Shown: piece by piece, positions 15,580-25,101 of the stretch
How positions within the stretch are numbered: position 1 is the stretch's first letter
How the letters are laid out: each line of letters begins with the position of its first letter
Assembly: GCA_033765305.1 (NCBI GenBank)
Contig: JANRID010000014.1
Span: 1-64,000 of the forward strand
Length of the DNA stretch: 64,000 nt
From: RDXT01 sp033765305
Lineage (GTDB): Bacteria > Bacteroidota > Bacteroidia > J057
Reading direction: 5' to 3'
Notes under the pieces: generated by a model
What the model saw: the letters and a program-made list of their open reading frames with translations, nothing else
Told to the model about the DNA's origin: nothing
Database searches by the model: none
Position numbers and translations under genes: made by a program

Positions 15580-18200
15580 AGCGCAACTTCCTCCTTTGCC
15601 TGCTGGCCTGCGCCTTGCTGCTGCTGCCTGCACCCGCCTCCGCCCAGATTCTGCCCTGGTCCTACGAGCCCATCCTCACCGACCTCCAGCAGTCCGGCGC
15701 GCAGCCGGACCTGCATCAGGATGCCGCAGGCAATTTTCACCTCACCTACTGGCATCAGCGCGAGCAGCATCTCGTGTACGGCTTCCAGCCTGCTGCCGGC
15801 GGCCCCTGGCAGTGGGAAGTCATGCCCGACGGCGGCGCCTACGGCTACCGCTCGGCCGTCTGCACCGACGCTGCCGGGCGCGTCCACATCGCCTACCTCC
15901 ACAATGACGGCGGCAATGCCTGGCTGCGCTACGCCGTCCGCGACGGCGGCACCTGGACCATCGAGCAGGCCTTTCCCGACTCCCATATCGGCGTCTATGG
16001 CGCCGACCTCGCCTTCCCCAGCTATGTCCAGCCCTCCCTCCGCATCCGGATTCTGGACAATGGCGAACCGGCCATCCTCTTTTTCAACGGGCGCGTCGAC
16101 AACGTGGTCTTCTGCGCGCCCATCGATGCGAGCTATATCAACTACAAGCTCGACCTCAACCTCACCATCCGCCTGCCCGACGGCGGCTGGGCCTGGCAGA
16201 CCTTCCCCAACATCCGCTACGACGGGCCCATCAACTGCCTGCTGACCGGCGACCGCTTCGGCGAGTTCTGCCGCTGGCTCACCCTGCCCGACGGGCGCAA
16301 TCTCGCCCTGACCAATTCCCTCCACAACCACGACCTGCTGGCCTTCGTCTCCGATCCCGGCAGCCTGAGCGGCTGGCAGCCCTGGCGCGTGGACTCGACC
16401 TCCCGCATTTTCACCACCGTCAACAACCTGCATTTCCGCGAAGGGCATCATTTCCCCGATGCGGTCCTGGGCGATTCCCTGCTGCATCTCGCGTACGGCG
16501 TCGCCAACCACTACGGCTTCGGCCCCAATTACCTCAACCGGCAGACCTTCCACTATGCGCGGGTGCATCCGGACTCCATCGGCAGGCCGGGCTATCAGCC
16601 CCGGTACGTGACCCTGCCGCCCAACAGCACCATCCGCACCTATTTTTCCATCCAGGCCCGCGGCGACGACACGGTGATGATCGCCTACTACAGCCCGCCG
16701 GCAGGCCGGGTGGTCCTGGCCCAGAGCACCGACGGCGGCCTTGCCTGGACGCAGGACAGCCTGATGGCGGTGTTTACGAACGACCGCCTCCAGACCGCGC
16801 TGCGCGGCGACAGCCTGCATGTGCTGGTATACGACCAGGTGGCGGAGGGGCTGCGGATGGCGAGCCGGGCGGTGCAGGGCGGCCCCTGGGTGCTGCGGGA
16901 GCTGACTACGACCCGCGTCAGCGGCCCGCATCTGGCGGCAGCGGCAGTGCGGACGGCAGGCGGCGACCAGCTCTATGCCGCCTACACCGAATCGGTGCAG
17001 GACCGGCTTTTCCTGGCCGAACGCAGCAGCAGCGGCAGCTGGGCCACCGAGCCGGTGGACAGCGCCGGCGGCGGATACCAGGACCTCGACCTGGCACGCG
17101 GCGCAGACGGCAGCCTCTGGCTGAGCTATACCGCCCGCGCCGGCGCCGGCCTGCGGCTGGCCCGGCGAAGCACCGGCGGCTGGGTGCAGGAACCCATTCC
17201 AGCCGCGGTTTCAGCCCGGAATTCGCAGATCGCGCTGGCCGGCGACTCCGCGCACCTGGTGTATTACGATCTGAGCACCGGCAGCCTCCGCCACCTGCGC
17301 GGAACGGCGGGCGCCTGGGCGCCTGCGGCCGTCGTGGACAGCAGCAGCGATTTTGCGGGCGTGCGGCCCGATCTGGTGGCGGGGCCCGATCAGCGGCTGC
17401 ATGCTGCGTATCTGGATGTGGACAGCGCCAAGCTGCGCTATGCAGTGCGCCAGCCCGGCGGCGCCTGGGCTGCGGAGGATGTCACCGAAAGCTTCGACTA
17501 CGTGCCGGCCTTCTGCGCAGTCCGGATCACCTCCGGCGGGCAGCCGGTGATCGCCTTCCGCGACGCCAACGGCAACCGTATCCGCCTGGCTGAGCGGAAT
17601 GCCGCCGGGGTCTGGACCATCAGCGCGGTGAATGTAGCCCAGACCAACCTGATCGGCGCGCCGCTGCGCCTGATCCTCGACGCCAGCGACCGGCCCTGGA
17701 TTCTGTACAATTTCACCTCGGTGCTGGATGAAATCCGCCTCGTGCGGCGGGACGACGATGGCGTCTGGCAGCCCGTCTCCGTAGCTCCCAATCCCGGCCA
17801 GATCGCCAACAGCTTCGAGTTTCTGCTGCTGGAGGACGATCTGTACATCATCGGCAAGCAGAATGATGCGGGCAACAACGGCCTGGGCATGCTGTTTGCG
17901 GAGCAGGGCATCCGCACGCTGGCCGACCCGGCGCTGGCGCCGGCATCGATGAACCTCTACCCCAACCCGGGGCGGGGGGATGCCGTGCTGCAGCTGTCGG
18001 TCTCCCAGGCCCAGCCGGTGACGGTCCGGGTGTACAACCTTTCGGGCGGCGAAGCGCTCTATATGGCGCATCACCCGGTGCTGGCGGCCGGCACGCACGA
18101 GCTGGCGCTGCCGCGCGGGAATCTGGCGCCGGGGGTGTATCTTTGCGCGGCGGAAACGCCGGCAGGTGCCGTATTCCGGAAGTGGGTCATCCTGCCCTGA
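15576..18200 (+). CDS. Secreted BNR/beta-propeller-like protein with T9SS tail
   Basis: 874 residues. The signal peptide (about 1-24) ends in ASA-Q. The body consists of repeated blocks such as Y-A-V-R-(D/Q)-G-G-x-W and G-x-x-H-(I/A)-A-Y-x, spaced about 50-60 residues apart, as in sialidase/BNR-type beta-propellers. It ends with a type A T9SS sorting domain (NLYPNPGRGDAVLQLS, then LAPGVYLCAAETPAGAVFRKWVIL). No sialidase catalytic set (Arg triad, FRIP) was seen, so enzymatic activity is doubtful. It is translationally coupled to recJ by a 4-base overlap. Likely an exported surface or adhesive protein. Confidence 0.8.
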   Translation: MKRNFLLCLLACALLLLPAPASAQILPWSYEPILTDLQQSGAQPDLHQDAAGNFHLTYWHQREQHLVYGFQPAAGGPWQWEVMPDGGAYGYRSAVCTDAAGRVHIAYLHNDGGNAWLRYAVRDGGTWTIEQAFPDSHIGVYGADLAFPSYVQPSLRIRILDNGEPAILFFNGRVDNVVFCAPIDASYINYKLDLNLTIRLPDGGWAWQTFPNIRYDGPINCLLTGDRFGEFCRWLTLPDGRNLALTNSLHNHDLLAFVSDPGSLSGWQPWRVDSTSRIFTTVNNLHFREGHHFPDAVLGDSLLHLAYGVANHYGFGPNYLNRQTFHYARVHPDSIGRPGYQPRYVTLPPNSTIRTYFSIQARGDDTVMIAYYSPPAGRVVLAQSTDGGLAWTQDSLMAVFTNDRLQTALRGDSLHVLVYDQVAEGLRMASRAVQGGPWVLRELTTTRVSGPHLAAAAVRTAGGDQLYAAYTESVQDRLFLAERSSSGSWATEPVDSAGGGYQDLDLARGADGSLWLSYTARAGAGLRLARRSTGGWVQEPIPAAVSARNSQIALAGDSAHLVYYDLSTGSLRHLRGTAGAWAPAAVVDSSSDFAGVRPDLVAGPDQRLHAAYLDVDSAKLRYAVRQPGGAWAAEDVTESFDYVPAFCAVRITSGGQPVIAFRDANGNRIRLAERNAAGVWTISAVNVAQTNLIGAPLRLILDASDRPWILYNFTSVLDEIRLVRRDDDGVWQPVSVAPNPGQIANSFEFLLLEDDLYIIGKQNDAGNNGLGMLFAEQGIRTLADPALAPASMNLYPNPGRGDAVLQLSVSQAQPVTVRVYNLSGGEALYMAHHPVLAAGTHELALPRGNLAPGVYLCAAETPAGAVFRKWVILP

Positions 18201-18275
18201 GGCGATTTCGCTCCGGGATTTCGGAATGTGGCGCTTGTTGCGTATATTCATCCCGAACCCCTGTGAGAGAAGGCC

Positions 18276-19004
18276 ATGGTGCTGAAAGCTACGAACCTCG
18301 TCAAACGCTACCGCCAGCGCGCGGTCGTAAACGATGTGGCCCTGGAAGTGCGTCAGGGTGAAATCGTGGGGCTGCTGGGCCCCAACGGCGCCGGCAAGAC
18401 GACGACGTTTTACATGATTGTAGGCCTGATCCGTCCGGATTCAGGCCAGATTTTCCTGGACGACCGCGACATCACCAGCCTCCCTATGTACCGCCGGGGC
18501 CAGCTGGGCATCGGCTACCTGGCCCAGGAATCGTCGGTATTCCGCAACCTGACGGTGGAGGACAATATCCTGGCCGTGCTTGAAATGGCCACGTCGCTGA
18601 GCCCCCGCGAGCGGCGGGAGCGCACGGACCAGCTGCTGGAGGAGTTCAACATCACCCACGTGCGGCGCAGCCTGGGCCGCGTGCTCTCGGGCGGCGAACG
18701 CCGCCGGATCGAGATTGCCCGCGCCCTTGCCGTAAACCCCCACTTTATCCTGCTCGACGAGCCTTTTGCCAACATCGACCCCATCACGGTGGAGGAAATC
18801 CAGCGCATCGTCTCCGAACTGGTGACGCGCAACATCGGCATCCTCATCACCGACCACAACGTCCACGAGACCCTGAACATTACCCATCGCGCATATTTGC
18901 TGTTTGAAGGCAAGCTGAAGCTTTCGGGCACGGCGGAGGAACTGGCCGAGAATCCGGAGGCCCGGCGCCTGTACCTCGGAGAAAAATTTCAACTCATGCG
19001 CTGA
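18276..19004 (+). CDS. lptB: LPS export ABC transporter ATP-binding protein LptB
   Basis: 242 residues. Walker [10 protein letters not shown] (35-43), ABC signature LSGGE (137-141), Walker B FILLDEP (157-163), then D-H-N-V-H with the switch His. LptB-specific features include the [18 protein letters not shown] stretch and the ERRR after the signature. It powers extraction of LPS from the inner membrane with LptF/LptG and delivery by LptC/A/D. The LptFG genes are not nearby. A -7-like box (TATATTCA) lies at about 18242. Its stop overlaps the next start by one base (TGATG). Confidence 0.93.
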   Translation: MVLKATNLVKRYRQRAVVNDVALEVRQGEIVGLLGPNGAGKTTTFYMIVGLIRPDSGQIFLDDRDITSLPMYRRGQLGIGYLAQESSVFRNLTVEDNILAVLEMATSLSPRERRERTDQLLEEFNITHVRRSLGRVLSGGERRRIEIARALAVNPHFILLDEPFANIDPITVEEIQRIVSELVTRNIGILITDHNVHETLNITHRAYLLFEGKLKLSGTAEELAENPEARRLYLGEKFQLMR

Positions 19005-20536
19005 TGATCAAGGTGGTTCACAAACTCGCGAGCTGGTACCTCAAGCGCCGGATCGAACAGGTGGAGCGCTTCGTAGCGCATCCGGAGGAGGTGCAGCAGG
19101 AATGGTTTGACCGGCTCATCCAGGCAGGCCTGCATACGGCCTGGGGCCGGGAGTACGGCTACGCCGATATCCGCAGCATTGAAGACTTCCGGCGCCAGGT
19201 GCCGGTGAGCAGCTACGAGCAGCTCTTCCCCTGGATCGAGCGCGCCATCCAGGGCGAATCCGATGTGCTCTGGCCGGGCCGGATCCATTGGTTCGCCAAA
19301 TCTTCGGGGACCACCAACGACAAGAGCAAGTTCATCCCCGTCACGCAGGAGGCCCTGGACGAATGCCATTACAAGGCCGGACAGGACATGCTGGCGCTCT
19401 ACTTCCACCAGCGCCCGGAGAGCCGCCTGTTTACCGGGAAATCCCTCTCCATCGGCGGCAGCCATGCCATCCATCCCCTCAACCGCCATGCCCGCTACGG
19501 CGATGTCAGCGCCGTCATGCTCGAAAATCTGCCGGTATTCTACGAGCTGATCCGCGCCCCCCGCAAGCAGGTGGCCCTGATGCCGGACTGGGAGCAGAAG
19601 CTCGAGGCCATGGTCCGCGAGGTGATGTACGAAGACATCACGGCCATCGTCGGGGTGCCGACCTGGACCCTGGTGCTGATCCACCGCATGCTCGAAAAGC
19701 TGGGCAGCCGCACACACAACCTGCTGGACATCTGGCCCAACCTCGAGCTCTACTGCCACGGCGGCGTGAGCTTTGCTCCGTACCGCGAGCAGTTCGAGGC
19801 GCTGATTCCCAGCCCCTCCATGTCGTACATGGACTGCTACAACGCCTCCGAAGGCTTCTTCGGGCTGCAGGACGACCTGTCGCGCCGCGACCTGCTGCTG
19901 CTGCTCGACTACGGCATCTACTACGAATTTATCCCGCTCGAATCGCTCGGAGATCCGCATCCGCCGGCCTGCTCGCTGGCCGAGGTCGAGACCGGCCGCA
20001 CCTATGCCATTGCCATTTCCACCAATGCCGGCCTCTGGCGCTACCTCATCGGCGACACCATCGTGTTTACCTCGCGGTATCCCTTCCGCTTCCGGGTGGC
20101 AGGCCGCACGCGGCACTTCATCAATGCGTTCGGCGAGGAGCTGATGGTGGAAAATGCCGAAACGGCGCTCAGCGAGGCTTCCCGGCAGACCGGCGCGCAG
20201 ATCGCCAATTTTACTGCCGCGCCGATTTATTTCCAGGAAGGAAAACGCGGCGGGCACGAATGGCTGATTGAATTTGCCCGCATGCCGGACGATCTGGGCA
20301 CCTTCACCCGGATGCTGGACCAGATGCTGCGGCAGCTCAATTCCGACTACGACGCCAAGCGGCAGGGCGACCTGGCGCTCGGCATGCCGGTCGTGCGGGT
20401 CATGCCGGAGGGGACGTTCCACACCTGGCTGAAACGCCGGGGCAAGCTCGGCGGGCAGCACAAGGTGCCCCGCCTGTTCAACGACCGCAGCTATGTGGAG
20501 GATATTCTGGGGATGCTGACGCCCAGCAATCCTTAA
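19004..20536 (+). CDS. GH3-family acyl-adenylate ligase-like protein
   Basis: 510 residues. It resembles the GH3 auxin-responsive family in the ANL (adenylate-forming) superfamily: an ATP-binding S-S-G-T-T-x-x-x-S-K-F-I-P motif around residue 105, a Y-x-A-S-E-G motif near 280, and the F-R-V-A-G-R-T-R-H-F-I-N-A-F-G-E-E-L hinge near 365. Plant GH3 enzymes join amino acids to hormones. Bacterial members are common in Bacteroidota, but their substrates are unknown. It is coupled to lptB (TGATG) and its stop overlaps the convergent psd gene by 4 bases. A role in envelope or lipid chemistry is only suggested by these neighbours. Confidence 0.85.
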   Translation: MIKVVHKLASWYLKRRIEQVERFVAHPEEVQQEWFDRLIQAGLHTAWGREYGYADIRSIEDFRRQVPVSSYEQLFPWIERAIQGESDVLWPGRIHWFAKSSGTTNDKSKFIPVTQEALDECHYKAGQDMLALYFHQRPESRLFTGKSLSIGGSHAIHPLNRHARYGDVSAVMLENLPVFYELIRAPRKQVALMPDWEQKLEAMVREVMYEDITAIVGVPTWTLVLIHRMLEKLGSRTHNLLDIWPNLELYCHGGVSFAPYREQFEALIPSPSMSYMDCYNASEGFFGLQDDLSRRDLLLLLDYGIYYEFIPLESLGDPHPPACSLAEVETGRTYAIAISTNAGLWRYLIGDTIVFTSRYPFRFRVAGRTRHFINAFGEELMVENAETALSEASRQTGAQIANFTAAPIYFQEGKRGGHEWLIEFARMPDDLGTFTRMLDQMLRQLNSDYDAKRQGDLALGMPVVRVMPEGTFHTWLKRRGKLGGQHKVPRLFNDRSYVEDILGMLTPSNP

Positions 20537-21201
20537 TCCGGCACTTCCGCCAGCACCGAGCGCCCGGCTGAAACCCGGTCGCCGAGGGCTACCCGCACCC
20601 GGCAGCCGGGAGGCAGCAGCACATCGACCCGCGAGCCGAATCGGATAAAACCAAACTCCGCCCCCTGCTCCAGCGCATCGCCTTCGCGGATGTACCAGCG
20701 GATCCGGCGGGCCATGAAGCCCGCGATCTGCTTCCAGACCACCCGCACCTGGCTGTTCTCCGCTGCGATATAGGTCTGCTCGTTGAGCTGGGACGACTTG
20801 GGGTTGAAGGCCATGAGGTATTTGCCGGGGAAATAGCGCAGCAATTTCACCGTTCCGCCGATGGGATTGCGGTTGACATGCACATTGAGCGGAGACATGA
20901 AGATACTGATCTGCAGGACGGTGCCGTGAAAAAACAGATCATCCTGCACCTCTTCGATCACCACCACGCGGCCTTCGCAGGGCGAGAGGATATGGCGGTC
21001 GTTCCGGGGCGGCTCCACGTGGGGGTTTCGGAAGAAATGTACGATCAGCCCGAAGAGCACGAGGGCAGCTGCCAGGCAGAGCCCGCCGAGCACGGGATGC
21101 AGCAGCCAGCCGCCGGCGGTGAGCAGCGCCAGGACCAGCGCGGAAATGGGAATGATGCGGGCGCCTTCCCGGTGAATCCGGTATGCCATAAGCCAGTGCA
21201 T
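20533..21201 (-). CDS. psd: Phosphatidylserine decarboxylase proenzyme (short type)
   Basis: 222 residues from ATG at 21201 (MHWLMAYRIHREG), the usual start of the short, archaeal-type Psd; an upstream ATG at 21309 would add an unlikely 36-residue leader. Two membrane helices at about 17-55 are followed by the catalytic domain, with H-F-F-R-N-P, S-P-C-E-G-R-V, and the self-cleavage site FG189-S190-RVD, where S190 becomes the pyruvoyl group. It converts phosphatidylserine to phosphatidylethanolamine at the inner membrane. The gene is convergent with the GH3-family gene. Confidence 0.92.
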   Translation of the reverse strand: MHWLMAYRIHREGARIIPISALVLALLTAGGWLLHPVLGGLCLAAALVLFGLIVHFFRNPHVEPPRNDRHILSPCEGRVVVIEEVQDDLFFHGTVLQISIFMSPLNVHVNRNPIGGTVKLLRYFPGKYLMAFNPKSSQLNEQTYIAAENSQVRVVWKQIAGFMARRIRWYIREGDALEQGAEFGFIRFGSRVDVLLPPGCRVRVALGDRVSAGRSVLAEVPD

Positions 21202-21340
21202 GTTGGAGATCCGGCGCAAGTTTACGCTTTTTGCGGGGCTCCGCGCAGGGCGGGAGACAATTTCCAGCGCCGGCGCTGCCGGAAGGCATTGCGCGGCTTC
21301 GCTGCGCATGCGAAGTTAGCCGCATCTTTATGATACCCAT

Positions 21341-21754
21341 ATGAAAGTAGAACATCTCGGCATTGCCGTCCGCGACCTGCAGGCAGCGGAATCCCTGTAT
21401 GAGCGTCTCCTGGGCCTGGCGCCCTACAAACGCGAAACGGTGGAGAGCGAAGCAGTCGTGACCAGCTTTATCCAGGCCGGGGAGACCAAGCTGGAGCTGC
21501 TCGAAGCCACCGCCCCGCATTCGGCCATTGCAGGCTTCATCGAAAAACGCGGCGAAGGGCTGCACCACATTGCCTTCGAGGTGGAGGACATCCGCGCGGA
21601 AATGGAGCGCTTGCGGGCTGCAGGCTTCAGGCTGCTGAACGAAGCGCCCAAGCGGGGCGCCGACCGCAAATGGGTGTGCTTTGTGCATCCGAAAGACAGC
21701 GGCGGCGTGCTGGTGGAGCTGTGCCAGGAAATACGGGAGGGGGAAACCGTCTGA
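21341..21754 (+). CDS. mce: Methylmalonyl-CoA epimerase
   Basis: 137 residues, the usual size of this VOC-superfamily enzyme. The two halves each carry the metal/catalytic signature: K-V-E-H5-L-G-I-A-V at the start and G-L-H-H-I-A-F-E-V at about 77-85, with the closing V-L-V-E-L-C motif supplying Glu. It interconverts (R)- and (S)-methylmalonyl-CoA in propionate and succinate metabolism. A -7-like GCATCTTTATG segment is upstream and a hairpin follows at 21757. Confidence 0.93.
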   Translation: MKVEHLGIAVRDLQAAESLYERLLGLAPYKRETVESEAVVTSFIQAGETKLELLEATAPHSAIAGFIEKRGEGLHHIAFEVEDIRAEMERLRAAGFRLLNEAPKRGADRKWVCFVHPKDSGGVLVELCQEIREGETV

Positions 21755-21756
21755 AG

Positions 21757-21773
21757 TGCCGGAAAATCCGGCA
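21757..21773 (+). terminator. Short hairpin after mce
   Basis: A 7-bp perfect stem TGCCGGA-AAA-TCCGGCA begins three bases after the stop codon. No T-run follows. Confidence 0.4.
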
Positions 21774-21856
21774 GCGGGCAGCGGGATATTCCGGCCTCAG
21801 GTAAGAAAGGGGGCGCTATTGTAGCGCGCCGGCGTGGGGAATGCGCGAGCTTTTGC

Positions 21857-21864
21857 TAGATTTG
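21857..21864 (+). promoter_or_regulatory. -7 promoter box of the polysaccharide export gene
   Basis: TAGATTTG is a perfect match to the Bacteroidota TAnnTTTG element, 27 bases before the ATG at 21892. This supports 21892 over the ATG at 21841, which lies upstream of the box. No -33 TTG at proper spacing was found. Confidence 0.55.
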
Positions 21865-21891
21865 CGGAAGTTTGCCTGTCCCGATTTCACC

Positions 21892-24800
21892 ATGAATCAA
21901 GTACGACCCTGGCTTTTTGCCCTCATCGCCGGTCTGGTTTCAGGGGGTTCTGCCCTCGCGCAGCCGGGTACGCCCCCAGCCGGGCTGCCTGCTGTGCCGA
22001 TTCCCGGCGGCCAGCTCAGCACGATCCGCCAGCAGATGCAGGATCAGGGCCAGACGCCCGACCAGATCAGCACCATGCTCCAGGGCGTTACGGGCCGCAG
22101 CCCGGAGCTTCCCGGAGCTGCGGCGCCCGGCACGGGTTCGGGGTTCCCGTCTCCGCAGCCTGTGCAGCTCGAAGGCAGCGCACAGGTGCTCGAAGAGGAG
22201 GAGGCGGAGTTCAACCGCAAGCCGCGCGAGGTCACCGAGGTCCGGCTGGCGCCGGTAAGCCGCAGCCGGGTGTTCGGGCATGGCGTCTTTGCCGACAGCG
22301 CCTTTGCCTATTCGCTCGATGTCGGGGACGTAGCGCCCGAAGACTATCTGGTGGGGCCGGGAGATGTGTTTTACATCACCATCTACGGCCCGGCCGAACT
22401 CTATGAGCAGCTCACCGTGCAGTCAGACGGTTCCGTAATCCGGCAGTACATCGGCAAGACCTATATCGGCGGCCTCACCTACGCGCAGGCGCGCGAGCTG
22501 CTGACCGCCCGCTACCGCGCCCTGGTTTCGTCCAAATCGACCATTGAGATCCGCCTTTCGCCCCTCAACCGGTTCATCACCCTCAACATCGTCGGGGAGG
22601 TCAGCAAGCCCGGCGCCTACCGGATTCCGGCGGCTACGCCCGCCTTCAATGCCCTCTTCGCAGCCGGCGGCATCACCGACATCGGCACGGTGCGCAATAT
22701 CCAGATCCGGCGCGGCGGACGGGTGGTCCAGGTACTGGACTTGTATGAATACCTCGTGCGCGGCAAGACCGATCCGATCTTCCTCAAGGACAACGACTTC
22801 ATCTTCGTGCCTGTGCAGGGCAAGGTGGCCGGCATCAGCGGCGCGGTCCGGCGCGGCGTGGAATACGAGCTTCGCGAGGAGGAAAACCTGAAAACGCTCA
22901 TCGAATTTGCCGGCGGCCTCAACTACGACGCCATGCGCAGCACCGCCCAGGTAGCCCGCCTCGACTCCACCGAGCGGGAGGTGCTCATCGACTTCGATCT
23001 GGACCGGATTCTCGCCTCGCCCGGACGCGACTACCGCCTCTTCTCCGGCGACCGGATTTTCATCCGCACCCTGAATAAAGGCGCCTTCAACATCGTCCAG
23101 ATCTATGGCAACGTCGAATATCCCGGCACCTATCAGCTGCAGGAGGGCGAAGCCCTCACCGATTTTATCGAACGGGCCGGCGGCATGGGCATCGACGTGC
23201 ATCTCAAGCGCGCCTATGTGGTCCGGCGCATCTCGCCCGACTCCAGCCAGCTGACCTATATTCCCATCGATCTGCGGAATATCTACCTCGGCCCCCAGGA
23301 TACCCTGGTCGAGGACCGGATCGTGGACGGGCGCGTCGAGCAGCAGATGCGGATCCGGTACACGGCCCCGGACAACCTCACGCTGCAGTTCTTCGACATG
23401 GTGCTGGTCTTTTCCGAATCCGATTTCACAGAGACCAAATCCGTCCGGATCGACGGGCAGGTGCGCAAGCCGGGCATGTACCTCACCAGCCCGACGATGA
23501 GCCTCAAAGATCTGCTCTACCTCTCCGGCGGCCTGCGCCAGGATGCGGATACGGCCTCGATCGAGATGACCATCGTCACCCGGCCTGAATTCCTGGACGT
23601 AAACCGGAACCGGAACGACGTGGCGGTGCCTGCGGAAGGAGATGCCGATGCCGAGTTCCTCGATGCGGCGCCGCAGCCTGCGGCTGCCTCCGACAACCGG
23701 ACGCAGGACCCCTTCGCCGGGCTGGCCTCCCAGGACCAGCTGATCCGGCGGGTGGCGGTGCGCCGCAACTGGCAGGATGATCCCGCGCTCGATACCATCA
23801 TGGTCGCCGGCTTCGACCGGGTGCGGGTGTATTCGATCTACGACTTCATTTTTATCCAGACCATCGAGGTGTCGGGATCGGTCAAACGCCCGGGAACCTA
23901 CCAGCTCCAGCAGGGCATGACCCTCAAGGATGTGCTGTACCAGGCCGGGGGCCTCGCCGAGGATGCCGATGTGAACGAAGTGGAGCTGTACCGCGACATC
24001 GAGCTGGAGGAACGGGGCAATTTCGACACCCGCTCGCGCCAGAAGGAGATTCAGCGCCTGCGCATCGGCGCCGACTGGCGCACAGATCCGGTCGCCGATA
24101 CCCTCGGCGTGACCGGCTTCCGCAAGGTGGTGATCCGCTCGGAACGCGACTTTTTCCAGGTCGGGTCTGTGGACATCAAAGGCTATGTCAATTCCCCCGG
24201 CACCTACGAGGTAGGCCCGAACATGACCCTCCGCGATCTGCTTTACCAGGCCGAAGGGCTGAAAATCGAGGCGGACTTCGAGCACATCGAGCTCTCGCGC
24301 GTCATCGAGATCGAAGACGGCTCCGGCAATGTGATTCCCATCCCCATTGTCATCAGCACGGTCTCCTGCCGCCAGGACTGGCAGAACGACCTGAGCCTGG
24401 ACAAGGTCAAGGTGCATACCTATGACCAGATTTTTGTGCGGAAGAATCCCGCGTTCGAGCTGCAGGAGAGCGTCTTCATCACCGGCGAGATCCTGCTCGA
24501 AGGCGAGTACAACAAGCTCAAGCGGGACGAGCGGCTCAGCTCGCTGGTCTCGCGGGCCGGCGGCGTGACGCCGCTGGCCTATCTGGAGGGCGCATTTCTG
24601 AAACGCACCAACATCGAAAAGCCCATCGCCCTGCGGCTGGACCGCGCGCTCCGGCGCCCCGGCGGGCGCTACGACATTGCGCTGCTCGAAGGCGATTCGC
24701 TGTATATTCCTCCCCGGCTCGACATCGTGACGACCACCGGCAATGTGCTGCGGCCCGGAACCACGGTGCTCTACGAGCGCGACAAGCGCCGGCTGAAATA

Positions 24801-25077
24801 CTATGTCAATCTCTCCGGGGGCTTCGACCGGCGGACCAAAAAGAATAAAATCACCGTCGCCTACGTGGACGGGCGGGTGCGTGCCACCCGGCATTACCTC
24901 TGGTTCCGCGACTACCCCGCCATCGAGCAAGGCGCTGTCATCGACGTGCCGCAGAAGCCCGGCCGCGAATCGCGGCCCAGAACCTTCCTCGGCGGCCTGA
25001 CCATCCAGGAAGTGCTGGCAACGCTGACCTCGCTGCTGACCTTCTACTACCTGCTCGACAACTTCCGCAGACGCTAA
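21892..25077 (+). CDS. SLBB-domain polysaccharide export protein (Wza-like, very large)
   Basis: 1061 residues from ATG 21892, which yields a clean signal peptide ending ALA-Q. A poly-export domain follows at about 140-230 (YLVGPGDVFYITIYGP), then at least six SLBB-type units with the pattern G-x-V-x-x-P-G-x-Y-x-L-x-x-x-M-T-L-x-D-L-(I/L)-x-x-A-G-G. Three units in the second half are longer duplications that each begin R-x-x-W-x-x-D-P-x-x-D. The C-terminus has a membrane helix near 1040 and ends NFRRR. It should form the outer-membrane export channel for a capsule or exopolysaccharide. It is about twice the size of typical Wza. The next gene, 24 bases on, is its co-polymerase partner. Confidence 0.88.
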   Translation: MNQVRPWLFALIAGLVSGGSALAQPGTPPAGLPAVPIPGGQLSTIRQQMQDQGQTPDQISTMLQGVTGRSPELPGAAAPGTGSGFPSPQPVQLEGSAQVLEEEEAEFNRKPREVTEVRLAPVSRSRVFGHGVFADSAFAYSLDVGDVAPEDYLVGPGDVFYITIYGPAELYEQLTVQSDGSVIRQYIGKTYIGGLTYAQARELLTARYRALVSSKSTIEIRLSPLNRFITLNIVGEVSKPGAYRIPAATPAFNALFAAGGITDIGTVRNIQIRRGGRVVQVLDLYEYLVRGKTDPIFLKDNDFIFVPVQGKVAGISGAVRRGVEYELREEENLKTLIEFAGGLNYDAMRSTAQVARLDSTEREVLIDFDLDRILASPGRDYRLFSGDRIFIRTLNKGAFNIVQIYGNVEYPGTYQLQEGEALTDFIERAGGMGIDVHLKRAYVVRRISPDSSQLTYIPIDLRNIYLGPQDTLVEDRIVDGRVEQQMRIRYTAPDNLTLQFFDMVLVFSESDFTETKSVRIDGQVRKPGMYLTSPTMSLKDLLYLSGGLRQDADTASIEMTIVTRPEFLDVNRNRNDVAVPAEGDADAEFLDAAPQPAAASDNRTQDPFAGLASQDQLIRRVAVRRNWQDDPALDTIMVAGFDRVRVYSIYDFIFIQTIEVSGSVKRPGTYQLQQGMTLKDVLYQAGGLAEDADVNEVELYRDIELEERGNFDTRSRQKEIQRLRIGADWRTDPVADTLGVTGFRKVVIRSERDFFQVGSVDIKGYVNSPGTYEVGPNMTLRDLLYQAEGLKIEADFEHIELSRVIEIEDGSGNVIPIPIVISTVSCRQDWQNDLSLDKVKVHTYDQIFVRKNPAFELQESVFITGEILLEGEYNKLKRDERLSSLVSRAGGVTPLAYLEGAFLKRTNIEKPIALRLDRALRRPGGRYDIALLEGDSLYIPPRLDIVTTTGNVLRPGTTVLYERDKRRLKYYVNLSGGFDRRTKKNKITVAYVDGRVRATRHYLWFRDYPAIEQGAVIDVPQKPGRESRPRTFLGGLTIQEVLATLTSLLTFYYLLDNFRRR

Positions 25078-25101
25078 GCGGCAGGCGCCGCCCCATGTGC
25101 T

